This document shows, in pieces, positions 17,390 through 25,617 of a stretch of 64,000 bases of DNA. Each line of letters begins with the position of its first letter. Position 1 is the stretch's first letter. The translations under genes were made by a program, and so were the position numbers. Origin of the DNA: Bryobacter sp. (GTDB lineage Bacteria > Acidobacteriota > Terriglobia > Bryobacterales > Bryobacteraceae); contig JALHNH010000006.1 of NCBI GenBank assembly GCA_022843625.1, positions 1-64,000 of the forward strand, read 5' to 3'. The notes under the pieces were generated by a model. That model was not told where the DNA came from and ran no database searches. It was given only the letters and a program-made list of their open reading frames with translations.

Positions 17390-17451
17390 CCTATTGAGAG
17401 ACCAATAAAAAAGTGGGCTTGCGCCCACTCAATAGGTAAAAGAACTCTCAA
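17390..17451 (-). promoter_or_regulatory. Structured leader before rimP with competing stems
   Basis: On the minus-strand RNA two pairings exclude each other. Pairing one joins CCUAUUGA (17436-17429) with UCAAUAGG (17397-17390), enclosing the tadA terminator hairpin and covering the AGG upstream of rimP. Pairing two joins UUGAGAG (17451-17445) with CUCUCAA (17400-17394). The two share bases 17394-17397, so only one can form. This could set readthrough or rimP translation. It is an inference from base pairing alone. Confidence 0.5.
17407..17428 (-). terminator. Intrinsic terminator between tadA and rimP
   Basis: On the minus strand a perfect 6-bp stem (GTGGGC/GCCCAC) with a GCAA tetraloop is followed by six T residues. 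It would end transcription from tadA before rimP, or act as an attenuator for readthrough into the rimP operon. Confidence 0.85.
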
Positions 17452-17464
17452 CAACAGTATACAC

Positions 17465-17920
17465 CTATCGGCGCATTTTGAAAAACTCCACGAGAATCTC
17501 CGTGCATTCCGAGCCCAAAATCCCTTCACTTATCTGTAAAGAATGGTTCAACAAGGTCGAATCTGCGATCTGGAACTTACTGCGGACGCCGCCAAATCGT
17601 AAGTCTCTGGCCCCAAAGACAAGACGTGAAACGCGCGAATTTACCAACGCACCGGCGCACATCGGACAGGGCTCGAGAGTGCAGTAAAGCGTGGTTCCTT
17701 CCAGACGATAACTTTTCAATTTCTGCGCAGCCTGACGCAGGGCGATGATTTCAGCATGCGCCGTCGGGTCATTCAACTCAATTGGCGCGTTGGAGCCCTC
17801 CGCAATCAACTCGCCCGCAGCATCGACTATTACCGCTCCCACCGGAACCTCGCCCCTCAACTCGCCCGATTTGGCCAGGCTGAGGGCACGGCGCATCCAG
17901 AATTCATCTCGAGGGTTCAA
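17465..17920 (-). CDS. tadA: tRNA-specific adenosine deaminase TadA
   Basis: TadA converts the wobble adenosine of tRNA-Arg(ACG) to inosine. The 151-residue protein has the deaminase zinc site: His55 and catalytic Glu57 in THAEIIALR, then Cys85 and Cys88 in PCPMCAG. The N-terminus DEFWMRRAL fits the usual TadA start. The start codon is a TTG at 17920, overlapping the stop of the upstream deacetylase gene (TTGA). An ATG at codon 9 is possible but would remove conserved residues. Confidence 0.93.
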   Translation of the reverse strand: MNPRDEFWMRRALSLAKSGELRGEVPVGAVIVDAAGELIAEGSNAPIELNDPTAHAEIIALRQAAQKLKSYRLEGTTLYCTLEPCPMCAGALVNSRVSRLVFGARDLRFGGVRSKFQIADSTLLNHSLQISEGILGSECTEILVEFFKMRR

Positions 17921-18615
17921 AGAAGATCGCCCGCAAGCGGTTGCCTCTGGGTGTAGGGTTCGCCGTAGCGTACACCGATCAGATCTCCGAAACGCCGTGC
18001 TTCTCGCTCTACCCGGGCCAGCACTTCGGCCGGGTCGGAAAACAAAGTGGTGTAAGCCTGAAGCGCTGCGATTTTCTGCTCGAAGAAAGGCGTCACGTCC
18101 ACCACAAAAGAAGGAAGCGCGGCCACGCTCGCGCTGGCAAAGGCGATGCGGCCGGTCGAATGGGCAAGCAGATAGCTATCGAGGCCGCTAAGCCCGGCAA
18201 GGTAAGCTGCGTTTTCCACCAGCAGGCTGGCTGCGAGCGAATCTGGATGCCGGTCCTCGGGGTGCATGGCAACTACCACTTGGGGCCGGAGACGCTTGAA
18301 TTCGCCAGTCACCGTCATTCTCGACATGATGGTGTCTTCGAGCCGCCCATCGGGAAAACGCATTGTGCCGCGCCATGCAACACCAAGTATTTCTGCGGCA
18401 CGATCCCCTTCTTCAAGAATCGTGTTGCCACGCGCCAGCGTGCCAGCTTCCCCAGCAGTGAGATCAAGAATCGCCACACGTTTACCCTTAGCGCTGAGCT
18501 TGGCAATCGTGCCCCCGCAGAGCAGTTCCGCCTCGCCCGGGTGGGGCATCATAAAGGCCACATCCACTTCTGGAAGATTATCCAGATAGTGGCTGGCAAG
18601 TCGGGTCATTTCCAT
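17917..18615 (-). CDS. BshB1-like LmbE/PIG-L deacetylase with altered active site
   Basis: A 232-residue protein of the LmbE-like zinc deacetylase family, closest in pattern to BshB1 of bacillithiol biosynthesis (GGTIAKLSAKGKRVAILDLT and the HPEDRHPDS segment at 118-126). The family motif AHPDDxE is here PHPGEAE (residues 24-30). The catalytic-base Asp is Gly and the second, zinc-binding Asp is Glu, while the first zinc-ligand His25 remains. Activity is therefore doubtful or changed. The ATG at 18615 is supported by GGAG five bases before it. It overlaps both the rhomboid gene and tadA by a few bases, so the genes are translationally coupled. Confidence 0.75.
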   Translation of the reverse strand: MEMTRLASHYLDNLPEVDVAFMMPHPGEAELLCGGTIAKLSAKGKRVAILDLTAGEAGTLARGNTILEEGDRAAEILGVAWRGTMRFPDGRLEDTIMSRMTVTGEFKRLRPQVVVAMHPEDRHPDSLAASLLVENAAYLAGLSGLDSYLLAHSTGRIAFASASVAALPSFVVDVTPFFEQKIAALQAYTTLFSDPAEVLARVEREARRFGDLIGVRYGEPYTQRQPLAGDLL

Positions 18616-19277
18616 CGAAACTCCTGTCGTACACGTCCACTCGCCCGCGTTGGCAGAATGCGGATCAGGGCCATTCCAGCAACAAATCCGCCGATGTGGG
18701 CAAACCAAGCCGTGCCGCCCTGATCGCCAGCGGCCATTGCTAGATGACCGAAACCGCTGAAGAGCTGCACAACAAACCAGTATCCGATCATCAGCAGGGC
18801 CGGAACTTCCAGCGTAGTCGCAAAAATGAAAAAGAAGAGCAGCGTATGGATGCGGGATCTTGGGAATCGCATCAGGTAGGCACCCATCACCCCCGAGATA
18901 GCTCCGCTGGCCCCAATCGCAGGCACGGCCGAGTTCGGGTTAAACATTACGTGCAGCAATCCGCCAACCAGACCGCAAAGCAGGTAGAAGACCAGATAGC
19001 TGGAGTGACCAAGGATGTCTTCGATATTGTCGCCAAAGATCCACAGGAACCAGATGTTGCCGATTACATGCATCCAGCCCGCATGCAAAAACATGCTGGT
19101 AAATACATCGACAAACTCAAAGTTGCGAGGCACTGTGCCCCACTCGGCAAGAAAATGATTGAGCGAGAAATCGTCGAGTGAGAGTTCGTAGAAAAAAGCG
19201 AGCAAGTTGACGAGGATCAGGCCCACCGTAACAAACGGTGTGCTGCCACTCTGTTCTGAATCCCGAAGCGGGAACAC
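18606..19277 (-). CDS. Rhomboid family intramembrane serine protease
   Basis: A 223-residue, polytopic inner-membrane protease. The catalytic dyad is visible: Ser124 in GASGAISGVMGAY and His194 in WFAHIGGFVAG. The family loop FTSMFLHAGWMHVIGNIWFLWIFG (residues 59-82) is intact. About six membrane helices can be drawn, with an extra loop of uncertain role near residues 172-190. The start is a GTG at 19277, with AAGGAG 11 bases upstream, right after the PfkB-kinase stop. Substrates are unknown. Confidence 0.92.
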   Translation of the reverse strand: MFPLRDSEQSGSTPFVTVGLILVNLLAFFYELSLDDFSLNHFLAEWGTVPRNFEFVDVFTSMFLHAGWMHVIGNIWFLWIFGDNIEDILGHSSYLVFYLLCGLVGGLLHVMFNPNSAVPAIGASGAISGVMGAYLMRFPRSRIHTLLFFFIFATTLEVPALLMIGYWFVVQLFSGFGHLAMAAGDQGGTAWFAHIGGFVAGMALIRILPTRASGRVRQEFRWK

Positions 19278-19281
19278 TCGG

Positions 19282-20223
19282 CTAAATTCTCCTTCGTACT
19301 TCTTCCATCACACGACGTTCGGCGCGAGACATCAAGGCCTTGGCCTTATCCAGAGTCGAAATCCCGCCCCGGGCACCAATCGCCGTGCAGTTCAGGGCCG
19401 CCATGGCATTTGAGAAATCGAGAATATCCTGAATGTCCCAGCCGGCAAGTACACCGTAGCAGAAGCCGCCATGAAAGACATCCCCCGCGCCGGTTGTATC
19501 AACGCAATTGACTACAAAGGCCGGGCTGTAGTGGAACTTGCCGTTAATGCGCGCGAGAGCTCCGTGCGCGCCCAGCGTCATCGCTGCGCAATGAATGCCG
19601 TATTCATCCTGAATCAGCTCTAGCGCCTTAAGTGGATCCGTCTGGTGCGTCCATTGAATCGGAAATTCGCTCGAAGCAATCAAATAGTCGACGTGCGGCA
19701 GCACACGCTCAAAACCCTTATAAATCGTATCGACATCCACCGTGACGATGATTCCGTTTTCGTGAGCGATGCGAGCGGCCTTTTCCATCGCAGGCGTGTC
19801 ATGGCCGTCAATGTGCAGCAGGCGCGCATTGGTGATCATGGACTCTTCAATTTCGCTCGGGTCCAGCCGCAAACACTCCGGACGCTGCCAGAAGACGGTG
19901 CGCTCCCCGGTCGACTGGTCAATGATGATGTAGGCACTCTGGTTGGGGCAGCCCTTGCGCTGCTGCACGTCGTCGAGGTTGATGCCCGACCCCAGCAGAC
20001 TCTGCATCTGCACTCGCCCACGCTCGTCGTCGCCAACAGTGCCGATGTACTTGGTGCGTAACCCTAATTTGGCGCACGTAACCATGGCGCTGGCCACCTG
20101 CCCCCCGGGACTGAGAATTTCCTGATTAAAGGGGCCCTTGCCTGCGTAGGAAGGAAAGTGAGGGACGATGATAAGTGTGTCGGTGGCATTAAGCCCAATG
20201 CCTACGACGTCAAACTCGGACAT
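19282..20223 (-). CDS. PfkB-family carbohydrate kinase
   Basis: A 313-residue cytosolic kinase of the ribokinase/PfkB group, which phosphorylates sugars or nucleosides with ATP. Hallmarks are the N-terminal GGQVASAMVTCAKLG (residues 40-54) and the C-terminal signature DTTGAGDVFHGGF (242-254), with the catalytic base Asp248. The sugar cannot be identified from the sequence. It precedes the rhomboid, deacetylase and tadA genes in a tight minus-strand run. Confidence 0.88.
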   Translation of the reverse strand: MSEFDVVGIGLNATDTLIIVPHFPSYAGKGPFNQEILSPGGQVASAMVTCAKLGLRTKYIGTVGDDERGRVQMQSLLGSGINLDDVQQRKGCPNQSAYIIIDQSTGERTVFWQRPECLRLDPSEIEESMITNARLLHIDGHDTPAMEKAARIAHENGIIVTVDVDTIYKGFERVLPHVDYLIASSEFPIQWTHQTDPLKALELIQDEYGIHCAAMTLGAHGALARINGKFHYSPAFVVNCVDTTGAGDVFHGGFCYGVLAGWDIQDILDFSNAMAALNCTAIGARGGISTLDKAKALMSRAERRVMEEVRRRI

Positions 20224-20238
20224 CTTTACAGGTTACAG

Positions 20239-20793
20239 CTACTTTTGGGGCGGCATCCGGTAAACATAAATTTTATGGTTGCGCCTAAAGGCGTCTACCT
20301 TCTCTTCGGCCTGTGGTTTCCAACCCTCGATTTCGTAATCGTGAGAGATGACACGTGCCCCGGGTTTAAGCATTTTCTCAAGTTTCGGCTTGAGGGTATT
20401 ATTGCTGTCGCGCATCAGATAGAGAATCACCACGTCGGCATCGCTCAAATCGGCATCAAAGACATCGCCATGCACAACGCTGGCATTCGCCGCGAGACCC
20501 AGACGCTTGATCTCTTCCTGGCTCGACTTCACCAGACGATTGGAAAGTTCGATTCCCACGGCCCTGGCGTCATACTTTTGCGCGGCTGCGATCACAACCC
20601 GACCGTCGCCGCTACCGAGGTCATACAGTTTTTCACCAGGTTTGATCTTCGCTAGCTCCAGCATCCGTTCGACAATCTGGTGTGGACTTGGAACGTAAGG
20701 GGCCAGTTGATTGGGATGAAAATCGGGTTTCTGGGCGAGCATCAGACCGGTGCTTACAAAAAGCACACCCAGAAATTTCGGCATCGTTTTCAT
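20239..20793 (-). CDS. Exported class I methyltransferase-like protein
   Basis: A 184-residue protein with an N-terminal hydrophobic leader (KFLGVLFVSTGLMLAQ) and a SAM-binding fold: DLGSGDGRVVIAAAQ, VVHGDVFDADLSDADVVILYL and LKPGARVISHDYEI. An exported methyltransferase is odd, because SAM is cytosolic. Similar leader-bearing methyltransferases occur in this kind of genome, and the leader may act as a membrane anchor. The ATG at 20793 overlaps the upstream stop (ATGA). Longer frames into the upstream gene are not supported. It lies 15 bases before the PfkB kinase gene. Confidence 0.75.
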   Translation of the reverse strand: MKTMPKFLGVLFVSTGLMLAQKPDFHPNQLAPYVPSPHQIVERMLELAKIKPGEKLYDLGSGDGRVVIAAAQKYDARAVGIELSNRLVKSSQEEIKRLGLAANASVVHGDVFDADLSDADVVILYLMRDSNNTLKPKLEKMLKPGARVISHDYEIEGWKPQAEEKVDAFRRNHKIYVYRMPPQK

Positions 20794-22013
20794 TGAATTA
20801 CGGCTACTCCTGCTCTTTTGGCCTGTCGGGCCTTCCCTATTTTCTGAACCATTTCCGACACCGCAAACCAGAGATCCCGAGGGCGGGAGATCGTATACTC
20901 CACACCGCGAAAGTGCTTCACAGCATGGCCGATCGAATCGCGCCACGGAATTTGTTGGGGATAAAGGTTGTAGTTGAGGTAAAACACTGGGTAGTCCACA
21001 CTTCCGACGCTGCGTAACGTCTCCTGAGGCACGTTCTGCTCCAGCAAGACCTTGGGCCCGGCGAAAATCAGGGCGTCAGGCACCTCGCTTCCACCCAATT
21101 CCTTCTGCAGCAGTTCACTCAAAAACTCCGTCTCGGAATTCTTGACTGCCAGTTTCTTCAGGTCCACGGTCCCAAGTTTGAGTTCGCGCAGAGCTTCGCC
21201 AATTTTCGGGAAATCGATCCGGTCGGCATTTTCCTGCTTGTATAGAATCTTTTGGTCCTGCATGTTGAAGGCGACGAGTGAGAATTTTCCGATTCTCGGG
21301 TCTCGGCTGATGGTGCGCAATATGCTTACTAATGCCGACGTGTCCACTGGCTGCAAGGTTGCGGACCGTGTGCGCTGCGGAGCAAAATTGATCAGCACTT
21401 TGACGTTGAGCTGGTTTTCATTTGGATTGCGCGGAACCGGGGGCTCTTCATGGAATTGCTCAAACTGGCTGGGCTCTACAGTATCGGCCGGCTCGTTCAT
21501 CTCCATCTGCTTGTCCTTGGCCGGTAAGGTGGCCTCCACCTTCCACACCTGAGAGCAGACGCGCTCGGCACGATCCCGCATCAGCCATTCCACCTGATAC
21601 TTGCCTTCGCCGATGTCAAAACCGCCCTGCAAAAACGCATCGCCCTTAGCTTCTTCGTCCAGCTCAGGCACTTTCACTCGCTGGATGAAGTAACGGTCCG
21701 CCTCGGGTTTGCCCTCCGGCCGCACACGAAAAACGATCGTCAACAGGTTTTCAGAACCAGCCAACTCCCGCATCGGCACAGTGACTTCAAAACCAGCATG
21801 AAATTTTAAGTCAAACCCAAGCAAGGGCTTGACATCATCCACCTTGCACGGAAGGTCCTGCCGAGGCTCCCCAGCCTCAAGCACCGCCATGTCGGTTCCG
21901 AACATGCGCGGAGCTTTCCCACCGGCCAGGAAGCCCTGCCCGAAGAGAGAACCCGAAATTATCAGACACCCAAGGGTGCCCGCCGAAAAAGCCTTCGTCC
22001 GAAAAAACCGCAT
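20790..22013 (-). CDS. Secreted protein, unrecognised, possibly VWA-like
   Basis: A 407-residue protein with a signal peptide (about residues 1-25, ending SLFGQ). No catalytic motif is seen. The C-terminal half has alternating strand/helix segments (VKVLINFAPQ, FSLVAFNMQDQKILY, VPDALIFAGPKVLL, YPVFYLNYNLYP) that resemble a von Willebrand A-like fold seen in secreted acidobacterial proteins. The metal-site DxSxS motif is absent. The middle is an acidic, proline-containing linker. It is coupled by a 4-base overlap to the exported methyltransferase. Function unknown. Confidence 0.6.
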   Translation of the reverse strand: MRFFRTKAFSAGTLGCLIISGSLFGQGFLAGGKAPRMFGTDMAVLEAGEPRQDLPCKVDDVKPLLGFDLKFHAGFEVTVPMRELAGSENLLTIVFRVRPEGKPEADRYFIQRVKVPELDEEAKGDAFLQGGFDIGEGKYQVEWLMRDRAERVCSQVWKVEATLPAKDKQMEMNEPADTVEPSQFEQFHEEPPVPRNPNENQLNVKVLINFAPQRTRSATLQPVDTSALVSILRTISRDPRIGKFSLVAFNMQDQKILYKQENADRIDFPKIGEALRELKLGTVDLKKLAVKNSETEFLSELLQKELGGSEVPDALIFAGPKVLLEQNVPQETLRSVGSVDYPVFYLNYNLYPQQIPWRDSIGHAVKHFRGVEYTISRPRDLWFAVSEMVQKIGKARQAKRAGVAVIQ

Positions 22014-22183
22014 CGAACTACTCCCCTAATGTTGAAGTGCCAACCACGCTCTTAATGGCGCTCTATGCTCTTATCGCTGTATTCTACTCATTCCGTGGGA
22101 GAAAGATAAGCCCCCCCGCAGACTTTTTCAATCGGTTTTTTTTAGAGCCTCAATAGGCCCCGGGCATGATAGCCTCATCGAAT

Positions 22184-23041
22184 ATGAAACTTCTTATGTT
22201 CGAGCGCGCCGGCGGACCTCCCGAGGCGGGCGTTCTCGCTGCTGGCGACTCGGAAATCATCCCATTGGCAGGCGCTGGTTTCTCCTGCCTGTATTCCATC
22301 ATCCAGGGCGGCGCAAGCGCACTGGCCAAGGTAAAAGACTTTGCGGCGCATGCCGCGGCTCGGGTTCCACTCAGTACAGTTCGGATTCTAGCCCCCATTC
22401 ATCGCCCCCCGAAGTTCATCTGCATCGGTCTCAACTATCGTGACCACGCAATTGAATCCGGAATGGCTATTCCTGAGATCCCGACAGTCTTCAATAAGTT
22501 TCCGAATGCCGTAATTGGTAACGGCGACAATATCGTCCTGCCCAAGATGAGCGAAGCCCCCGATTACGAAGCCGAATTCGCCTTCATCATCGGCAAGACC
22601 GGCAAGCACATCAATGGCGAAAACTGGCGCGATTACATTTTTGGCTACACCAACGTCAATGACGTCAGCGCCCGTGACATCCAGTTGAAGGGCACGACAC
22701 AGTGGTTGATGGGTAAGACCTTCGATACCTTCGCGCCGATGGGCCCCTACATCGTGACCGCCGACGAAGTTCCAGATCCGCATAACTTGAACGTCAAGCT
22801 GACCCTCAACGGCCAGGTGATGCAGAACAGCTCCACCAAAGAACTGATCTTCAACATCCCGCAGTTGCTTGAGTTCCTCTCGAAGGTGTTTACGCTTGAG
22901 CCGGGCGACGTAGTCTCAACCGGTACGCCTCCCGGAGTTGGATTTGCCCGCAAGCCGCAAGTCCTGCTCAAGCCGGGCGACCATTGCATTGTTGAAGTCG
23001 AAGGCCTTGGCCAGCTTCACAATCCTGTCGTTGGCGAATAG
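22184..23041 (+). CDS. Fumarylacetoacetate hydrolase family protein
   Basis: A 285-residue FAH-superfamily enzyme; such proteins hydrolyse or decarboxylate 3-keto acids in aromatic and sugar-acid breakdown. The usual core is present: PPKFICIGLNYRDHAIESG, metal ligands in YEAEFAFIIGKTGK, GYTNVNDVSARDIQ and the glycine-rich VVSTGTPPGVGFARKP. The exact substrate is unclear. The ATG at 22184 is preferred because the family begins near MKLLMFERAG; an earlier ATG at 22166 is possible. Neither has a ribosome-binding site, but a TAGCCT box lies 8 bases before 22184. It converges on the GMC oxidoreductase with only 7 bases between stops. Confidence 0.87.
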   Translation: MKLLMFERAGGPPEAGVLAAGDSEIIPLAGAGFSCLYSIIQGGASALAKVKDFAAHAAARVPLSTVRILAPIHRPPKFICIGLNYRDHAIESGMAIPEIPTVFNKFPNAVIGNGDNIVLPKMSEAPDYEAEFAFIIGKTGKHINGENWRDYIFGYTNVNDVSARDIQLKGTTQWLMGKTFDTFAPMGPYIVTADEVPDPHNLNVKLTLNGQVMQNSSTKELIFNIPQLLEFLSKVFTLEPGDVVSTGTPPGVGFARKPQVLLKPGDHCIVEVEGLGQLHNPVVGE

Positions 23042-23048
23042 TCAGCCC

Positions 23049-24452
23049 CTAGCAGCGAATCAGATCGGCCCCCCGCTCAGCCAGCATGAGTGTGGGGGCC
23101 GTTGTATTTCCACTCGGAATCAGCGGCATCACACTGGCATCCACTACTCGCAAGCCACCCACGTAATGCACCTTCAGGTCGGTATCGACAACCGCCATCC
23201 GGTCTGAACCCATCCGGCAGGTGCCGCAGGCGTGCCACATCACGTCGTAGTGGATGCCTGCTTCAATACGGCCCATGCGTTCGCCAATCATGCGGGCACG
23301 AGCAATCCCGCGATCGAGCACAATGCGGTCTTCGGGCTCCTCAAGGACGTTGAGATGCATTGAGGGGCCTTCGCCCGGGTCTGCACTGCGCAGACGCAGA
23401 TAGCCGCGGCTGAAGGGCCGCAGCAGCACCGTCCAGAGCGTAAAGCCATTGCCGGTGGAGCGTCGCGGTACAAAGCTGATTTGCAGATCCGGTGCAGGCG
23501 CGAGTTCGTGACTCCGCATCGTCACCTGCGCTTCCACTACTGGCGAGCTCATCGGGCCTTTACCGGTAAGCATGTAGCGCAGTTGATCCATCAGGCCAGC
23601 ATGTTTCGTTAGCTGGGTTGGCGCATCGATCGAGAACTCGATACCAGCCCGCACATGATCCTGTAGATTTTCTCCAACGCCGGGCAAGTCCAGCGACACA
23701 GGAATGCCCAGACTCTCCAGATGCGCTGCCGGCCCGATACCGCTGCGCATCAGAATCATCGGCGTATGGATCGCCCCGGCACACAGCACCACCTCATACT
23801 TGGCCATGAAGGTTTCAATCTTGCCGTTGCGCATCACCTCCACCCCGCGCGCGCGCCCTTCGTCAATCAGCACACGAATCACCTGAGCCCCGCCCACAAC
23901 GGTAAGGTTCGGATTATCCTCGCGCACTTTTTTGAGAAAGGTATCGGCAGCCGTAGGTTTGTTGCCCCGGCGGTGCATCACCTCAACGGGCCTCGCACCC
24001 TCTTCCCTGCCCGATTCGAGAAACTTCTTTGTAAACGGATGAAGGGTGCGCAGAGGCTCCACCGGCAGCCCGCCCTTGAGGCTCTTCTCAAAGTAGGGAG
24101 CGACATAATCCCAGCCCCAGCCGGCATTGCCAAGCTCGCGCCAGGCATCGTAATCAAAACGGTCGCCGCGAGAATAAACCCCGGCATAGAGAGCAGTAGA
24201 TCCGCCCAGCACTTTGCCGCGCGGATAGGCCAGGCGCTTTTTGTCGAGATAGGGTTCTTCTTCGGTCTCGATCCCCCAGTCGAGGGGTCCGCCCAGCAGG
24301 CTGCGCCATGAGAGTGGAACACGAGCTTCCGGGCCAGGATCGAGGGGGCCAGCTTCGAGCAAGAGGACGTTGAGCTGGCGGAGTTCGCTCAATCGGGCTG
24401 CTACGACGCTACCGGCTGCGCCGCCGCCCACTACGATGTAATCGGTTACCAA
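23049..24452 (-). CDS. GMC family FAD oxidoreductase (choline dehydrogenase-like)
   Basis: A 467-residue flavoenzyme of the glucose-methanol-choline group, oxidising an alcohol or sugar. The FAD-binding motif VVGGGAAGSVVAARLSE is at the N-terminus. GMC signature 1 is YPRGKVLGGSTALYAGVY and signature 2 contains AGAIHTPMILMRSGIGPA. The C-terminal region has MWHACGTCRMG (active-site His) and ASVMPLIPSGNTTAPTLM. No export signal is seen. The start is a TTG at 24452, a few bases after the YCII-like gene, so coupling is likely. Substrate unknown. Confidence 0.9.
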   Translation of the reverse strand: MVTDYIVVGGGAAGSVVAARLSELRQLNVLLLEAGPLDPGPEARVPLSWRSLLGGPLDWGIETEEEPYLDKKRLAYPRGKVLGGSTALYAGVYSRGDRFDYDAWRELGNAGWGWDYVAPYFEKSLKGGLPVEPLRTLHPFTKKFLESGREEGARPVEVMHRRGNKPTAADTFLKKVREDNPNLTVVGGAQVIRVLIDEGRARGVEVMRNGKIETFMAKYEVVLCAGAIHTPMILMRSGIGPAAHLESLGIPVSLDLPGVGENLQDHVRAGIEFSIDAPTQLTKHAGLMDQLRYMLTGKGPMSSPVVEAQVTMRSHELAPAPDLQISFVPRRSTGNGFTLWTVLLRPFSRGYLRLRSADPGEGPSMHLNVLEEPEDRIVLDRGIARARMIGERMGRIEAGIHYDVMWHACGTCRMGSDRMAVVDTDLKVHYVGGLRVVDASVMPLIPSGNTTAPTLMLAERGADLIRC

Positions 24453-24456
24453 CTCT

Positions 24457-25053
24457 TCAGCTTACGCCGTTCCAGACCTGCGCGTCGTGAAACCAGAGGA
24501 AGACTTTTGCTTCTGGAAAGAGCTTTTTGATTTTGGGGAGGTCTTCGGTATCAAGCACGGCGAAGTAGCTGTCTTCACCTCCGGTCAGAGGCCCCGAGGC
24601 GATCAGCCTGATGTCTGCTGCGGCGGGACGGACCGTTTTGAGGACGATGCCGACCCGGCGGACGTAAGTCTCCTTGAAGCCGGGCTTGCCGTAGGCCTCG
24701 CGATAGGTTTTGCCTATCTGAGCCGGGCCTCGCCAGGTCTGGCAGTTAATCTTAAGATCACCAGCAACAACCTTGGGGTCTGCCGAAGCTAGCCGGGCAG
24801 CCTCGGCAGCCGGAGCGCTAAAGATAAAAATGCCACGCGAGCCGGTAAGGCCAGAGATTGGCCCCGCGCTTTCAAGATCGCCAGACTTCCACATGGCCCC
24901 GATATGGCCCATGTGAGCGGCCTGCAGCTCTTTGGCGCGAGCTGCTTCGATTTTTCCTGCTTCCGGGCCATCCTCAAGAAAACAAAGCTGATAGTCGGCA
25001 GCAGCGGCAAGTGCCGGGAGGAGAATGAGGGAAAGGAGGCGGGGTTGGGTCAT
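24457..25053 (-). CDS. Secreted protein with YCII-like domains
   Basis: A 198-residue protein with a signal peptide (about residues 1-18). The first half matches the YCII-related pattern: AAHMGHIGAMWKSGDLESAG, then GIFIFSAPAAEAARLASADP. The second half seems to repeat the fold in shorter form (LIASGPLTGGEDSYFAVLDT). YCII domains are small dimeric alpha/beta barrels with no settled general role. A TATAAC box is 15 bases before the ATG. It is the first gene of a two-gene unit with the GMC oxidoreductase. Confidence 0.7.
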   Translation of the reverse strand: MTQPRLLSLILLPALAAAADYQLCFLEDGPEAGKIEAARAKELQAAHMGHIGAMWKSGDLESAGPISGLTGSRGIFIFSAPAAEAARLASADPKVVAGDLKINCQTWRGPAQIGKTYREAYGKPGFKETYVRRVGIVLKTVRPAAADIRLIASGPLTGGEDSYFAVLDTEDLPKIKKLFPEAKVFLWFHDAQVWNGVS

Positions 25054-25102
25054 ATTGGAGGCCTAACCTGTTATACTGCAAGCTAGTCTACCAACCACCC
25101 GT

Positions 25103-25179
25103 CGGGGCGTGGCTCAGCCTGGTAGAGCGCCTGGTTCGGGACCAGGAGGCCGGAGGTTCGAATCCTCTCGCCCCGACCA
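25103..25179 (+). tRNA. tRNA-Pro (anticodon CGG)
   Basis: A 77-base tRNA. The acceptor strands CGGGGCG (25103-25109) and CGCCCCG (25169-25175) pair fully and CCA is encoded (25177-25179). The anticodon stem CCTGG/CCAGG encloses TTCGGGA, giving CGG at 25137-25139. The T arm GGTTCGAATCC is normal. Confidence 0.97.
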
Positions 25180-25199
25180 AAAAACCTTTTCTGATGAAT

Positions 25200-25226
25200 A
25201 CGGCCTCGGGCCGTTTTTCTTTTTTT
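25200..25226 (+). terminator. Intrinsic terminator after tRNA-Pro
   Basis: A 6-bp stem ACGGCC/GGCCGT with a three-base loop is followed by a T-rich tract (five T, C, seven T). It separates the tRNA from the toxin-antitoxin genes. Confidence 0.9.
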
Positions 25227-25244
25227 GGAGCATCTTCCAGAGAC

Positions 25245-25272
25245 TCGACAACTATATTCATTTTTGTATAAT
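25245..25272 (+). promoter_or_regulatory. Promoter of the toxin-antitoxin operon
   Basis: The -35 TCGACA (25245-25250, 5 of 6 consensus bases) and a perfect -10 TATAAT (25267-25272) are 16 bases apart. The GTG start of the toxin lies six bases after the -10, so transcription should begin at or next to the start codon, giving a leaderless mRNA. Confidence 0.75.
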
Positions 25273-25278
25273 CAGAGA

Positions 25279-25617
25279 GTGTCGAACCGGAAGCCAGTCG
25301 CTTGGATGGGTGACAGTCTGGAGAGATTGCAAGCAGCCCCGGCCGCCATTCGTTCGGACACGGGCTACCAATTAAATTTGGTGCAGCGAGGTGAGGCACC
25401 TGAAGACTTCAAGCCGATGCCAGATGTCGGGTCGGGTGTAATGGAGATTCGCGTTCACGGCGACAATGAGTATCGAGTCTTCTACGTTGCCCGATTTGAA
25501 GAAGCTGTCTATGTGTTGCACTGCTTTGTCAAGAAGACCCAGGAGACCCGCAAAGCCGATCTCGACTTGGGCCGAAAGCGCTACGCGGCATTGCTTGAAG
25601 CGAGGAGATCGAAATGA
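25279..25617 (+). CDS. HigB/RelE-like toxin (phage Gp49-like family)
   Basis: A 112-residue protein of the RelE-superfamily Gp49/HigB group; such toxins usually cleave ribosome-bound mRNA. Family features are KPVAWMGDSLERL near the start, then GYQLNLVQRGEAPEDFKPM, VMEIRVHGDNEYRVFYVARF and VYVLHCFVKKTQ. The GTG at 25279 is preferred because the conserved N-terminus KPVAWMGDS lies upstream of the first ATG (25306). The gene overlaps its antitoxin by ATGA. It sits just downstream of tRNA-Pro, a usual site for accessory genes. Confidence 0.85.
   Translation: MSNRKPVAWMGDSLERLQAAPAAIRSDTGYQLNLVQRGEAPEDFKPMPDVGSGVMEIRVHGDNEYRVFYVARFEEAVYVLHCFVKKTQETRKADLDLGRKRYAALLEARRSK

Noticed and set aside
22014..22165. 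Intergenic stretch as a possible small RNA
   Set aside because: No stable hairpin with a T-run and no promoter pair could be seen; only a poly-C/T-rich stretch is present.
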